Source of the DNA: Acidobacteriota bacterium
GTDB lineage: Bacteria; Acidobacteriota; Terriglobia; Bryobacterales; Bryobacteraceae
Direction: 5' to 3'
NCBI GenBank assembly: GCA_016185425.1
Contig: JACPNQ010000026.1
Coordinates: forward strand, 62,001 to 126,000
DNA: 64,000 bases
Shown: positions 49,545-59,265 of the stretch, piece by piece
How positions within the stretch are numbered: position 1 is the stretch's first letter
Layout of the letters: each line of letters begins with the position of its first letter
Translations under genes and position numbers: made by a program
The notes under the pieces: model-generated
Database searches by the model: none
What the model was told of the DNA's origin: nothing
What the model saw: only the letters and a program-made list of their open reading frames with translations

Positions 49545-52500
49545 ATGCGGCGTTTCTTTTTCTTGCTCTTCGGCGGGATTGCCACGCTGGCCGCGGACGG
49601 GAAGATCCTGTTCAACCGCGATGTGCGTCCGATCCTCTCCGACAAATGCTTTGCGTGCCACGGACCGGATGCGAAGGCGAAGGGAATCGCGCTGCGCCTG
49701 GATAGCGAAGAGGCAGCGAAGCGGGACCTTGGCCGCGGGAGGCGGGCGGTTGTGCCGGGCGACCCGGCGGCGAGTTTGCTGGTGCAACGGATCACGGCGC
49801 CGAAACCTGCGATGCGAATGCCGCCGCAATCGGCCGGTGTGGTGTTGTCCGAGAGTGAGATTACGACGCTGCGCGGGTGGATTGAACAGGGGGCGAACTG
49901 GGAAGCGCACTGGTCCTTTATTCCGCCTGTAAAACGGCCGGGGACGATCGATTCTTTTGTTCGCGAACGACTGGCGAAGGAGGGATTGGGGATGTCGCCG
50001 GCGGCCTCAAAGGAGACGCTGTTGCGGCGGGCAACACTAGACTTGACCGGCCTGCCTCCGACGGTGGCCGAGGTCGATGCGTTTTTGAAGGATGGTTCGT
50101 ACGAGCAGGCGCTGGACCGGCTGTTGGGGTCGCCGCGCTTTGGCGAACGGATGGCGGCGCGTTGGCTGGACGCGGCAAGATATGCGGATACGAACGGGTA
50201 TCAATATGATGGCGAGCGGGTGATGTGGCGTTGGCGCGACTACGTGATCGCGAGTTTCAACAAGAATAAACGGTTCGACGATTTTGTTCGCGAGCAGATT
50301 GCGGGCGATATGCTGCCACATGCAACGTTCGAACAGAAGATGGCGACGGCGTTCAATCGGAATCACCGCGGGAATACGGAAGATGGGATTGTGGCGGAGG
50401 AGTATGCGGTGGAGTATGTCGTCGATCGCATTGAGACGACCTCCGCCGTGTTTATGGGCCTGACGATGGGTTGCGCACGCTGCCACAACCACAAGTACGA
50501 TCCGCTGACGCAGGAAGAGTTTTACCGGATGTTCGCGTACTTCAACAACGTGCCGGAGCGCGGGCGCGCGATGAAGTACGGCAATTCACCGCCGTTGATG
50601 GCGGCGCCAACGGACGCGCAACAGAAGAAGCTGGCGGCGATGGACGCGGAGATCCGGAAGTGGGAGAGCGCCGTGACCGCGAAGGCGAGTGCGATAGATA
50701 TGGCGCAGCGGGCTTGGGAAAAGTCGTTGCCTGTGGCCGCCGTGTGGGCACCGTATGGGGAGCGGAACGCGGCGTTTCCATTCGATGACGGCGGTGTGCC
50801 CGGACGCATTGGCGGGGCAAAGCCGTTCGACGGAAGCACCGTGGAAAAGGGGCCGGAGAAGAGCGGACAGTTTGATATTGAAGATCGCTTCACGATCTCG
50901 GCGTGGGTGAAGGGATCCGGCACAATCGCGGCGCGTAAGGCGAGCGATGGATTCAAGGCGAAGGGTATCGGCTTTCACCTCCTGGACGGCAAGGTGCAGT
51001 TCCACATCACGAGCCAGTGGGAGAGCGATGCGCTGCGCGTGGAGACGGAGGAGCCCGTTTCGAGCGATGCGTGGCATCACATCGCGGTGGCGTATGCGGG
51101 AACGCGCATGGCGGAAGATGCGCGGATTTATGTGGACGGAAGACCCGTCCGAGCGAAGATCGTTTCCGACACGCTGTACCGGCCATTTACGAATGCGGCC
51201 TCGAAGTTTCCGGCGAGTTTGACGGCCGGCGGCGGATCGGGGAAAGAGCAGCGGTTCCGCGGATTGCTCGACGATGTGCGAGTGTACGGACGCGAACTGC
51301 GGGCCGACGAGATTGCGCTGATGGCGAGCGCGCGGCCGCTGGTAGAGCTAGCGGCGAAACCGGCCGGGTCGCGAACGGAATTGGAGCGCAGACAGCTTTC
51401 GATGGCGTTCCTGGAGACGGGGGCTCCAGAGGACGTGCGTGCGGCGTGGACGCGGGCGCAGGATTTGGGCGTGGAGCGCGAGCGTTTCACGCGGACGTTT
51501 CCGTCGGTGATGATTATGTCTGAATCGGCCGTGCCGAAGAAGACGCACATGCTGATCCGCGGGGCCTACGATAAGCCGGGCGAGGAAGTGCAGCCGGGAC
51601 TGCCAGCGGCGCTGCCGCCAATGCCCGCGGGCACGCCGAACAACCGGTTGGGATTCGCCGAGTGGCTGGTGGACCGGCGCAATCCGCTGACCGCGCGCGT
51701 GACTGTAAACCGTTTTTGGCAGTCGCTTTTCGGGACAGGGCTGGTGAAGACCGCGGAAGATTTCGGCCAGCAGGGAGAGTGGCCGTCGCATCCGGAACTG
51801 TTGGACTGGCTGGCCGTGGACTTCATGGAGAACGGCTGGGACGTGAAGGCGCTGTTGAAGAAGATCATGATGAGCGAGACGTACAGACAGAGCTCGAGGG
51901 CTACGCCGGCGCTCCTGGCGAAGGATCCGGACAACCGGCTCCTCGCGCGCGGGCCGCGGATTCGGATGGCGGCGGAGATGGTGCGCGATGCCGCGTTGTA
52001 TGAAGCCGGCCTGTTGCACGAGGAGTTGGGCGGGCCGTCGGTGAAGCCGTATCAGCCGGACGGGTTGTGGAAGGAAGTCGTCATGCAGGACTTCGACTAT
52101 GTGCAGGCGAAGGGGAGCGATTTGTACCGCCGCAGCCTGTACACATTCTGGAAGCGGACGGCGGCGCCGCCGATGATGATGAACTTCGATGCGTCGCAGC
52201 GCGAGGCGTGCATGGTGCGCGAGAACCGCACGAATACGCCGCTGCAGGCGCTGAACCTGATGAACGATGTGACGTTTTTGGAAGCGGCGCGGTTCATCGG
52301 GCAGCGGATGATTCTGGAGGGCGGCGCGGGTAAGGACGAGCGGCTGCGGCAAGGGTTCCGGATCGTCATGGGTCGCGCGCCGGGCGAAAAAGAGTTGGGC
52401 GTGCTGCGCGGATCGCTGGCGTATCATTCGGATTACTTCGCGTCGCACGCCGCCGAGCGGGAGGAGTATCTTTCGTACGGCGATACGGCAGCGGCGAAGA

Positions 52501-52583
52501 GTATCGATAGGACCGAGTTGGCCGGGTACGCGGCGGTGGCGAGCCTGTTGTTGAACACGGACGAGGCGATTACGAAGGAGTAG
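49545..52583 (+). CDS. PSCyt1-DUF1549-LamG-DUF1553 protein (planctomycete/Solibacter-type cytochrome)
   Basis: The 1012-aa secreted protein starts with [18 protein letters not shown]. Its PSCyt1 domain has one haem motif, CFACH (35-39), with [14 protein letters not shown] following. DUF1549 comes next (about 135-350: [73 protein letters not shown]). A concanavalin/LamG-like insertion occupies about 420-600 ([46 protein letters not shown]). The C-terminal DUF1553 spans about 690-1000 ([33 protein letters not shown]). The role is unproven; these proteins accompany DUF1501 proteins, as here 5 nt downstream, and sugar-processing genes. Confidence 0.92.
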   Translation: MRRFFFLLFGGIATLAADGKILFNRDVRPILSDKCFACHGPDAKAKGIALRLDSEEAAKRDLGRGRRAVVPGDPAASLLVQRITAPKPAMRMPPQSAGVVLSESEITTLRGWIEQGANWEAHWSFIPPVKRPGTIDSFVRERLAKEGLGMSPAASKETLLRRATLDLTGLPPTVAEVDAFLKDGSYEQALDRLLGSPRFGERMAARWLDAARYADTNGYQYDGERVMWRWRDYVIASFNKNKRFDDFVREQIAGDMLPHATFEQKMATAFNRNHRGNTEDGIVAEEYAVEYVVDRIETTSAVFMGLTMGCARCHNHKYDPLTQEEFYRMFAYFNNVPERGRAMKYGNSPPLMAAPTDAQQKKLAAMDAEIRKWESAVTAKASAIDMAQRAWEKSLPVAAVWAPYGERNAAFPFDDGGVPGRIGGAKPFDGSTVEKGPEKSGQFDIEDRFTISAWVKGSGTIAARKASDGFKAKGIGFHLLDGKVQFHITSQWESDALRVETEEPVSSDAWHHIAVAYAGTRMAEDARIYVDGRPVRAKIVSDTLYRPFTNAASKFPASLTAGGGSGKEQRFRGLLDDVRVYGRELRADEIALMASARPLVELAAKPAGSRTELERRQLSMAFLETGAPEDVRAAWTRAQDLGVERERFTRTFPSVMIMSESAVPKKTHMLIRGAYDKPGEEVQPGLPAALPPMPAGTPNNRLGFAEWLVDRRNPLTARVTVNRFWQSLFGTGLVKTAEDFGQQGEWPSHPELLDWLAVDFMENGWDVKALLKKIMMSETYRQSSRATPALLAKDPDNRLLARGPRIRMAAEMVRDAALYEAGLLHEELGGPSVKPYQPDGLWKEVVMQDFDYVQAKGSDLYRRSLYTFWKRTAAPPMMMNFDASQREACMVRENRTNTPLQALNLMNDVTFLEAARFIGQRMILEGGAGKDERLRQGFRIVMGRAPGEKELGVLRGSLAYHSDYFASHAAEREEYLSYGDTAAAKSIDRTELAGYAAVASLLLNTDEAITKE

Positions 52584-52588
52584 ATGGC

Positions 52589-53971
52589 ATGTTGACGCGG
52601 CGCGGATTCCTGCATTCGACGGCACTGGCTTCCCTGTTGACGCGCGATGGGTATGGCGCGGGATTGACGGGCGTGCCCCACCATGCGGCGAAAGCGAAGC
52701 GCGTCATCTTCCTGTTCCAGCATGGCGCGCCGTCCCAATTGGACCTGTTTGACTGGAAGCCGAACCTGGTGAAAGTGCGCGGCCAAGACCTGCCGGACTC
52801 CGTAAGGCAAGGGCAGCGATTGACCGGAATGACGGCATACCAGGCGACGTTTCCGACAGCGCCGACGATTTTCCAGTTCGCGCAGCACGGCAAGAGCGGT
52901 GCGTGGTTGAGCGAACTGTTGCCGCACACGGCGAAGATCGCGGACGAATTGTGCTTCATGAAGTCGCTGCATACGGAGGCGATCAATCACGATCCGGCGG
53001 TGACGTTCTTCCAGACCGGATTTCAGTTGGCGGGACGGCCGTCGATAGGGTCGTGGCTGTCGTACGGATTGGGCAGCGACAATCAGGACTTGCCTTCGTT
53101 CGTCGTACTGATTTCGCAAGGACGCGGCAACTCCCAGGCGTTGGCCGACCGTATGTGGGGCAGCGGATTCCTGCCGACGAAGTATCAAGGTGTGAAGTTC
53201 CGGTCGGGCAAAGACCCGGTGCTTTATTTGTCCAACCCCGACGGGTATGCGGCCGGGGTGCGCCGGCGTTTTCTGGACGACCTGGGGCAGTTGAACCAGA
53301 TGCGGCTGGAGGAGTATCAGGACCCCGAGATTGCGACGAGGATAGCGCAGTATGAGATGGCTTTCCGGATGCAGTCCTCGGTGCCGGAGCTGGCGGATTT
53401 GTCGAAAGAGCCGGAGTCGACATTTGCGATGTACGGGCCGGATTCGCGGAAGCCGGGCTCGTATGCGGCGAACTGTATTCTGGCCCGGCGCCTGGCGGAA
53501 CGCGGCGTGCGATTCATTCAGTTGTTCCACCGGGGATGGGATCAGCATGGGACGCTGCCGAAGCAGATCCGCTGGCAGTGCGAGGATACAGACCAAGCGT
53601 CGTCGGCGCTGATTATGGATTTGAAGCGGCGCGGATTGCTGGACGACACCATTGTGATTTGGGGCGGGGAATTCGGACGTACCGTGTATTCACAGGGCGA
53701 ATTGACGGAGACGAACTACGGGCGCGACCATCATCCGCGTTGTTTCACGATGTTCGCGGCGGGGGGCGGTTTCAAACGCGGTTATACACACGGCGAAACG
53801 GACGATTTCAGCTACAACATCGTGAAGGATCCGATGGAGGTGCACGATCTGAACGCCACGATGCTGCACTTGCTCGGCGTCGATCACACGCGGCTAACGT
53901 TTAAGTTCCAGGGCCGGCACTACCGGCTGACGGATGTCCATGGGAAAGTGGTACAGCCGTTGCTGGCGTGA
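52589..53971 (+). CDS. Tat-exported DUF1501 protein
   Basis: DUF1501 proteins adopt an alkaline-phosphatase/sulfatase-like fold but their reaction is undefined. The 460-aa chain begins [17 protein letters not shown], a clear twin-arginine signal. Family blocks are [60 protein letters not shown] and [23 protein letters not shown] (the last with the His-His pair resembling a metal site), then [21 protein letters not shown]. The start at ATG 52589 is 5 nt after the stop of the PSCyt1/PSD1 gene, the usual genomic partner. Both are probably exported and act together on a carbohydrate. Confidence 0.93.
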   Translation: MLTRRGFLHSTALASLLTRDGYGAGLTGVPHHAAKAKRVIFLFQHGAPSQLDLFDWKPNLVKVRGQDLPDSVRQGQRLTGMTAYQATFPTAPTIFQFAQHGKSGAWLSELLPHTAKIADELCFMKSLHTEAINHDPAVTFFQTGFQLAGRPSIGSWLSYGLGSDNQDLPSFVVLISQGRGNSQALADRMWGSGFLPTKYQGVKFRSGKDPVLYLSNPDGYAAGVRRRFLDDLGQLNQMRLEEYQDPEIATRIAQYEMAFRMQSSVPELADLSKEPESTFAMYGPDSRKPGSYAANCILARRLAERGVRFIQLFHRGWDQHGTLPKQIRWQCEDTDQASSALIMDLKRRGLLDDTIVIWGGEFGRTVYSQGELTETNYGRDHHPRCFTMFAAGGGFKRGYTHGETDDFSYNIVKDPMEVHDLNATMLHLLGVDHTRLTFKFQGRHYRLTDVHGKVVQPLLA

Positions 53972-54000
53972 AGAATGATTGTGATATTCTTCCGCTAATT

Positions 54001-55269
54001 ATGTCCTCCAGAAGAACCTTCTTCCTGGCAGCCGGCGTTGTCGCGGCGTCTCAGAATAAAGTCCTGGCGAATTCCAAGGTGCGTGTCGCCGTGCTTGGAG
54101 TGAATGGCCGGGGCAAGGATCATATTGCGGGATTCGGCAACGTGCCGGAGGCCGAGGTGGTGTGCCTCTGCGATCCCGATCTGCGCGTCGCCAACCGCAC
54201 GGCGGAAGCGTTTGAAAAACGATTCAACCGCAAGGTATCCATCGAACAGGATCTGCGCAAAGTTTTCGACAGGAAAGATATCGACGCTGTTTCCATCGCC
54301 ACGCCGAATCACTGGCACTCGTTGGCGGCCATTTGGGCGTGCCAGGCGGGGAAGGACGTCTACGTCGAAAAGCCCGGCTCGCACAGCATCTGGGAAGGCC
54401 GCAAGATGGTGGAGGCCGCGCACAGATACAACCGCATCGTGCAACATGGCGTGCAGTTGCGCTCGAGTGAGGCCCTGCAGGAAGCGGTGCAGCATCTACG
54501 GAAGGGCGCGATTGGCAAGGTCTATATGTCACGTGGACTGGTCTACCGCTGGCGCCCCAGCATCGGCAAAAAGCAGCCGTCTTCCGTTCCGGCAGAGCTA
54601 AACTACGACATCTGGCAAGGCCCCGCGCAGGAGCGGCCGTTCTCCGAACGTCACGTTCACTACAACTGGCACTGGCATTGGGAGTATGGCAATGGCGACG
54701 CCGGCAACCAGGGTATTCATGAGACCGACATGTGCATGTGGGGCCTTGGCGTCGACACTTTCCCGGAGAAGGTCACCTCGATGGGCGGCAAGTTTCTGTG
54801 GGATGACGACAAGGAGACGCCGGAAGTGCAGACGTCTCTCTATCACTATCCGGACCAGCAGAAGCTGATCCAGTTCGAAGTGCGGCACTGGTGTACCAAC
54901 GACGAGCACGGCGCATCCGTCGGCAACATTTTCTACGGCTCGGACGGGTACCTCGTGGTCTACAACTATGACCGCTATGCGATCTTCCTTGGCCAGAAGA
55001 GAGAGCCGGGTCCGTCGCGGAAGGCGGGCGGCGACCACTTTGCGAATTTCATCAAAGCCGTGCAGAGCCGCAAGACATCGGACCAGAACGGACCTGTGGA
55101 AACGGCGCATCTGGCGTCCGGCCTGGCGCATTTAGGCAACATCTCCTACCGGCTGCAGCGGCAGTTGACGTTCGACCCGAAGGCGGAGAAATTCGTCGGC
55201 GACTCGGAGGCAAACCAGATGCTGAAGCGCAATTACCGCAAGCCGTACGTCGTTCCTGAAAAGGTGTAG
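54001..55269 (+). CDS. Tat-exported Gfo/Idh/MocA-family oxidoreductase (second copy)
   Basis: The 422-aa product begins MSSRRTFFLAAGVVAA, a twin-arginine signal. The Rossmann motif is VAVLGVNGRGKDHIAGF and the catalytic-site lysine lies in YVEKPGSHS. HWHSLAAIWACQAGKD precedes it. The substrate domain has WHWHWEYGNGDAGNQGIHETDMCMWGLG, in which the histidine of HETD corresponds to the family's conserved active-site histidine; the motif is quoted here across two blocks. ATG 54001 is chosen over an upstream GTG (53968) because the Tat signal starts there. It follows DUF1501 by 29 nt and precedes an isomerase gene by 2 nt. Likely a 3-keto-sugar or inositol oxidoreductase. Confidence 0.9.
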   Translation: MSSRRTFFLAAGVVAASQNKVLANSKVRVAVLGVNGRGKDHIAGFGNVPEAEVVCLCDPDLRVANRTAEAFEKRFNRKVSIEQDLRKVFDRKDIDAVSIATPNHWHSLAAIWACQAGKDVYVEKPGSHSIWEGRKMVEAAHRYNRIVQHGVQLRSSEALQEAVQHLRKGAIGKVYMSRGLVYRWRPSIGKKQPSSVPAELNYDIWQGPAQERPFSERHVHYNWHWHWEYGNGDAGNQGIHETDMCMWGLGVDTFPEKVTSMGGKFLWDDDKETPEVQTSLYHYPDQQKLIQFEVRHWCTNDEHGASVGNIFYGSDGYLVVYNYDRYAIFLGQKREPGPSRKAGGDHFANFIKAVQSRKTSDQNGPVETAHLASGLAHLGNISYRLQRQLTFDPKAEKFVGDSEANQMLKRNYRKPYVVPEKV

Positions 55270-55271
55270 CG

Positions 55272-56144
55272 TTGAGGCGGCGCGCGTTGTTGGCGATGCC
55301 GGCGGCGTTTGCGGCAGCACAGGCTGCGCCAACCCGCTTTCAACTCGCATGCATGACTTTGCCCTACTCGGCATTTCCGCTGGAGCGCTCGCTCCGCGGT
55401 ATTCAGATGGCGGGATACTCGTACGTCGCGTGGGGCGTGCAGCACGAGAAAAAGCCGCTGTTGGACGTTAACGCTTCACCGTCTGAGGCGGTCCGGATCG
55501 CGCGGATGAGCAAAGACAGCGGGCTCACGCCCGTGATGATGTTTTCGACGGTCAATGTGGAGGCTGCTAACGCTGTGGACGCGCATCGGCGGCGCGTCGC
55601 GCAGGCCGCGGCGGCGGGCATTCCATTCCTGCTGACTTTCGGCAAAACGGGAAAAGGTGAATACGAACTCTTCGTTGCGAACTTGCGTGCTGTGGCCCCG
55701 GACGCAAAGCAGGCCGGCGTTACCGTCGTCATCAAGCAACACGGCGGCAATACGGCGACCGGCCGGGATTGCGCGCGGATCGTCGCCGAGGTGGCGTCCG
55801 ATGCGGTGAAGATCTGTTATGACGCGGGGAATGTGCTTGATTACGAGAACCAGGATCCGATTGCGGATATCGCAACCTGTGCTTCCGATATCCGCGCCTT
55901 CGCGATCAAGGACCACCGAAACACTCCCAAAGACGAAGACTGCGGCCCCGGCTTTGGAGAGATCGATCACTACAAACTATTGCGGCCTGTGATGCGCACC
56001 GGGCTCACCATCCCGCTGGCGTGCGAGAACATCTTTGAGCCGCTGGTCCCTCGCCCTGCCACGCCGGAGGGTGTCGACGTTTTGGCGCGGCGCGCGCGTG
56101 AGTATCTGGAGAGTGTTCTGAGCGGTTTGCGGACGGTGATATAA
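55272..56144 (+). CDS. Exported sugar phosphate isomerase/epimerase-like TIM barrel (second copy)
   Basis: The 290-aa product starts at TTG 55272 with MRRRALLAMPAAFAAAQAAP, a basic hydrophobic leader that suggests export. The TIM-barrel isomerase fold is marked by LSLRGIQMAGYSYVAWG-like opening strands, then VTVVIKQHGGN (His), VKICYDAGNVLDY (Asp), IRAFAIKDHRN (Asp, His) and LACENIFEPL (Glu). These four residues lie at strand ends, where the divalent metal is bound in this family. It is inserted between two Gfo/Idh/MocA oxidoreductases with gaps of 2 and 9 nt, so the three probably act in sequence on one sugar. Confidence 0.85.
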   Translation: MRRRALLAMPAAFAAAQAAPTRFQLACMTLPYSAFPLERSLRGIQMAGYSYVAWGVQHEKKPLLDVNASPSEAVRIARMSKDSGLTPVMMFSTVNVEAANAVDAHRRRVAQAAAAGIPFLLTFGKTGKGEYELFVANLRAVAPDAKQAGVTVVIKQHGGNTATGRDCARIVAEVASDAVKICYDAGNVLDYENQDPIADIATCASDIRAFAIKDHRNTPKDEDCGPGFGEIDHYKLLRPVMRTGLTIPLACENIFEPLVPRPATPEGVDVLARRAREYLESVLSGLRTVI

Positions 56145-56153
56145 ACAGGAGTC

Positions 56154-57269
56154 ATGGAACGCCGACACTTTCTTGTGACCTCCGCGACCGCGGCGCAAGC
56201 CGTACTCGCGCAATCGTCAAATGACCGCGTGGGAACCGCCCTGATTGGTACTGGTAACCGGGGCTCCTATCTGCTCCAGAGCATTCTCGCGCAGCCGAAC
56301 GCCAAGGTGGCGGCGGTATGCGACCTGAAGGCGGACCGCCTGGACAAGGCCGCCTCCGCGGCGTCCAAGGACAACCCGTTCACGACGCAGGAGTGGCGCA
56401 AAGCCATCGACCGGAAAGACGTCGATGCGGTGTTCGTCGCGACACCTCCGCATCTCCACAGCGAGATGGCGGTGGCAGCCTTGGAGCTTGGGAAGAGTGT
56501 CTATTGCGAGAAGCCGATCGGAGTCACCCCGCAGCAGGTGCAGGCGGTGCTTCGCGCCGCCAGGCGCAGCAAGAAAGTCTTCGTCTCGGGACAGCAGTTG
56601 CGGTCCATGGTGCAGTTGGGCGCCGCGGTGGGGAAGATTCACGGGGGCGTTCTCGGCGAGATCTACATGATCAAGGCGCAGCGGCACGCCTCGGCCGATC
56701 TTCCGCACGATGGTTCCTCAGCCGATTGGTATTTCGATGTTTCCAAGTCCGGCGGATATCTGATCGAGCAGTCGGTACACAACCTGGATCTCTGCAACTG
56801 GGCGATCAACGCCCACCCGGTGCGCGCGTGCGGTTTCGGCGGGAATATGCGTTACAAGAACGATCCGCCCGGCCGGACCATTTTCGACAACGGCAGCATG
56901 GTCTTCGAATACCCCAATGGTGCAAAGATGACGTTCACGCAAAACGTCTTTCACCCGCGCCAGATGCCGAATAATAACCAGCTCGTTTACATTTACGGCG
57001 AAAAGGGCGGCGTCGATCTGCTTTACTCCACCAACTTTTATCCGCATGTCGGCCAAGGGCAACAGGCGGAGATTGCGCCGCTCGCGGAGAAAGTGGAAGA
57101 GCCGCCGCACGCGCACACCAAGGCCTTTTACACGCTGATCGGTGGAAGCGGCAAGAACCCCGCGGACATCGGTGTGGGCGCCGCCGCGGCATTGACCGCG
57201 ATTCTCGGTCACGAAGCGATGACGAAACAGCGTGTTGTCACTTGGGCGGAACTTGGCGTGGAGGTGTAA
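56154..57269 (+). CDS. Tat-exported Gfo/Idh/MocA-family oxidoreductase (third copy)
   Basis: The 371-aa protein begins MERRHFLVTSATAAQAVLAQ, a twin-arginine signal, followed at about residue 25 by the Rossmann motif VGTALIGTGNRGSYLLQSI. The catalytic-site lysine is in YCEKPIGVT. The substrate-side motif SGGYLIEQSVHNLDLCNWA carries the conserved histidine and Asp. It shares this architecture with the copies at 33855 and 54001 but is shorter and clearly a separate lineage. It closes the run from 49545. The VWA gene downstream starts 12 nt later and may be co-transcribed, though its content is unrelated. Confidence 0.9.
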   Translation: MERRHFLVTSATAAQAVLAQSSNDRVGTALIGTGNRGSYLLQSILAQPNAKVAAVCDLKADRLDKAASAASKDNPFTTQEWRKAIDRKDVDAVFVATPPHLHSEMAVAALELGKSVYCEKPIGVTPQQVQAVLRAARRSKKVFVSGQQLRSMVQLGAAVGKIHGGVLGEIYMIKAQRHASADLPHDGSSADWYFDVSKSGGYLIEQSVHNLDLCNWAINAHPVRACGFGGNMRYKNDPPGRTIFDNGSMVFEYPNGAKMTFTQNVFHPRQMPNNNQLVYIYGEKGGVDLLYSTNFYPHVGQGQQAEIAPLAEKVEEPPHAHTKAFYTLIGGSGKNPADIGVGAAAALTAILGHEAMTKQRVVTWAELGVEV

Positions 57270-57281
57270 CGTCTGCCGCTT

Positions 57282-58235
57282 GTGCGGACTTTCCTGCTCT
57301 GCGTTACCGCGGCGGTCTGCGCCCAGGAGACGACATTTCGCGCGACGGTGCCGGTGGTGCTGGTGCCGGTCACGGTCACGGATAGCAAAGGCAAACTTGT
57401 TGATGGGCTTAGCGACGGGGACTTCGTTGTTACGGACAACGGCCGTCCGGTAAAGTTCCAGTTCGACAGCGCGGAATTTACGGCGGTGCCGATCTCGCTC
57501 ATCGTCGCCGTGCAGACAAACGATCTGTCGGCGGCGGCGTTGCTGAAGATTCAGAAGATCGGGACGATGATTCAGGCGCTGATCACCGGGGAACGCGGAT
57601 CGGCGGCAGTGCTCTGTGTGGATGACCGGCTCACAGTGACGCAGGAGTTCACCAGGAATCCGGACGAGATCTCGCGCGCGTTTCAAAGATTGAAGCCGCG
57701 CCGCACCCGGAGAACGATCACGCTCGACGCGGCGGAGCGCGCGGTGGAGATGTTTCGCGATCGGCCCCAAGGGGAGCGGCGCGCATTGCTATTGATCGGC
57801 GAGGCCAAAGACCGCGGCAGTGAGGCGAAGCTCGAAACCGTGCTGGAACATCTCCAACGGGAGAATATTCAGGTCTACGCGGCGACGTACTCCGCCATGC
57901 GCACGCAGTTTACGACAAAGGCATTGGACCGGCCGAAGCCGACTGGTGCTGAATCCGACATTCTTGCGGGGCTATCGGAGCTCGTCCGGCTCGGGAAGAC
58001 GAACACAGCGGAGGCATTGTCCGTGCACACGGGCGGACGCAAGCTCGGCTTCGCCACGCTGCACTCGCTGGAGGAGATTGTCACGCGTGTTGGCGAGGAA
58101 TTGCACGCCCAATACCTTCTCAGCTTTCCCGCCACTGCGCCCGAAGGGTTTCACTCGATTACGGTGATCCTGCCCGCCCAGGCCAAGCGCAATGTCGCCG
58201 CACGGCAGGGATATTGGGCGGTTTCGCGGCACTGA
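57282..58235 (+). CDS. VWFA-related acidobacterial domain protein
   Basis: The 317-aa product starts at GTG 57282 (GGAGGTG about 15 nt upstream) with a short signal peptide (MRTFLLCVTAAVCAQ). A beta segment typical of the acidobacterial VWFA-related family follows: VPVTVTDSKGKLVDGLSDGDFVVTDNGRPVKFQ (read in two blocks). The von Willebrand A-like part has ISLIVAVQTNDLSA in place of the DxSxS metal site, so metal binding is doubtful. RALLLIGEAKDRGSE and GGRKLGFATLHSLEEIVTRVGEEL are the later helices and strands. Family members are secreted or periplasmic with no established role. Confidence 0.85.
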   Translation: MRTFLLCVTAAVCAQETTFRATVPVVLVPVTVTDSKGKLVDGLSDGDFVVTDNGRPVKFQFDSAEFTAVPISLIVAVQTNDLSAAALLKIQKIGTMIQALITGERGSAAVLCVDDRLTVTQEFTRNPDEISRAFQRLKPRRTRRTITLDAAERAVEMFRDRPQGERRALLLIGEAKDRGSEAKLETVLEHLQRENIQVYAATYSAMRTQFTTKALDRPKPTGAESDILAGLSELVRLGKTNTAEALSVHTGGRKLGFATLHSLEEIVTRVGEELHAQYLLSFPATAPEGFHSITVILPAQAKRNVAARQGYWAVSRH

Positions 58236-58298
58236 AATCTCCTGCAACTTATTCACGGCGCGGGCAATCGATATACTGAGAGGGAAGGAGTGCCCCGC

Positions 58299-58874
58299 TT
58301 GCGTTTCACCACATATGCCGCTTTGTTCGCCGCTCTCTTTTTGGCGGGCTGCTCGATGGGGCCGGATTCCGTCCGCGCCGCCGTCAAATCCGAGTCGTCG
58401 CGCAAACCGGCGCCGGACTTTGCGTTGAAAGACGCCGACGGCAAGGTGGTGAAACTCTCCGACTACAAGGGCAAAGTGGTACTTCTGAACTTCTGGGCAA
58501 CGTGGTGCGGCCCTTGCAAGATCGAGATTCCCTGGTTTGTGGAGTTTGAGCAAAGCTATCGCGACAAGGGTTTTGCGGTACTCGGCGTCGCGATGGACGA
58601 GGAAGGCTGGTCCGCGGTGAAGCCCTTCCTTGCTGAACACAAGGTGAACTACCGGATGGTAATCGGGGACGACATGACCGCGCAGAAATACGGCGGCGTC
58701 GATTCGCTTCCCACTTCATTCGTAATCGACCGCGAGGGCCGGACGGCTGCCGTCCATGTGGGTTTGGTGAGCAAAAAGGATTATCGGAATGACATTGAGC
58801 AACTTCTTGGGAAAGCGGCCGAGCAGCGCTCCGCTACTGGCACTGCTGCCCCTGCTGCTGACGGCGCAAAATAA
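58299..58874 (+). CDS. TlpA-like thioredoxin-fold lipoprotein
   Basis: TlpA/ResA proteins are periplasmic thiol-disulfide reductants used in cytochrome c maturation and protein folding. The 191-aa chain has a lipoprotein signal with lipobox LAGC (Cys18), the redox site WCGPC (Cys70, Cys73) in LLNFWATWCGPCKIEIPWF, and the cis-proline segment LPTSFVID. TTG 58299 is preferred as start because GGAAGGAG lies 8 nt before it; the GTG at 58290 would be inside that ribosome site. The C-terminal tail is Ala/Thr-rich. It overlaps the DsbD-alpha-like gene by 86 nt, so both are made from one message, and a functional pair is likely. Confidence 0.9.
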   Translation: MRFTTYAALFAALFLAGCSMGPDSVRAAVKSESSRKPAPDFALKDADGKVVKLSDYKGKVVLLNFWATWCGPCKIEIPWFVEFEQSYRDKGFAVLGVAMDEEGWSAVKPFLAEHKVNYRMVIGDDMTAQKYGGVDSLPTSFVIDREGRTAAVHVGLVSKKDYRNDIEQLLGKAAEQRSATGTAAPAADGAK

Positions 58875-59262
58875 CATTCTGACAATCGCTCCCGCCGCAA
58901 CCATAAACGCCAAGCGCGGAGAGCCCACACAAATCAAAACCAGCTTGCAGTTGCAGGGCGGTTATCACCTCAATTCGCACAAGCCGGACGATCCCTATCT
59001 GATCCCGCTCAAGCTCACATGGGACGCGAATACCGTGGAGACCGTATCCGTCCAGTTTCCGGAACCGCGCAAAGAAAAGTATGAGTTCTCGGAGAAACCG
59101 CTCAGCGTCTTTACGGGCGACTTCGCTATCGTCTCCACGGTTAAGCCTAAATCAGCCGGCTTCACGGTGTTGACCGGCAAACTGCGCTACCAGGCCTGCA
59201 ATCATAACTCCTGCCTGCCGCCCAAAACGATCGACATCAAGATCCCGGCCGATTTCCGCTGA
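58789..59262 (+). CDS. Stand-alone DsbD alpha-domain-like protein (disulfide corrector)
   Basis: DsbD's N-terminal domain hands electrons to periplasmic thiol proteins through a cysteine pair. The 157-aa product has only that domain: signal peptide (about 9-27), strand-rich body with GGYHLNSHKPDDPYLIPLKL, and the redox pair in RYQACNHNSCLPPKT (Cys137, Cys142), matching YQGCxxxxxCYPP of DsbD. The membrane and thioredoxin domains are absent. The ATG 58789 starts 86 nt inside tlpA in another frame, with AAGGA upstream. A later start would cut the signal peptide. It probably serves as an intermediate for the TlpA lipoprotein. Confidence 0.82.
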   Translation: MTLSNFLGKRPSSAPLLALLPLLLTAQNNILTIAPAATINAKRGEPTQIKTSLQLQGGYHLNSHKPDDPYLIPLKLTWDANTVETVSVQFPEPRKEKYEFSEKPLSVFTGDFAIVSTVKPKSAGFTVLTGKLRYQACNHNSCLPPKTIDIKIPADFR

Positions 59263-59265
59263 ACT

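Noticed and set aside
58272-58277. TATACT as a -10 box for tlpA
   Set aside because: A start site 7 nt downstream would fall inside the ribosome-binding site, and no -35 box is present; probably chance.
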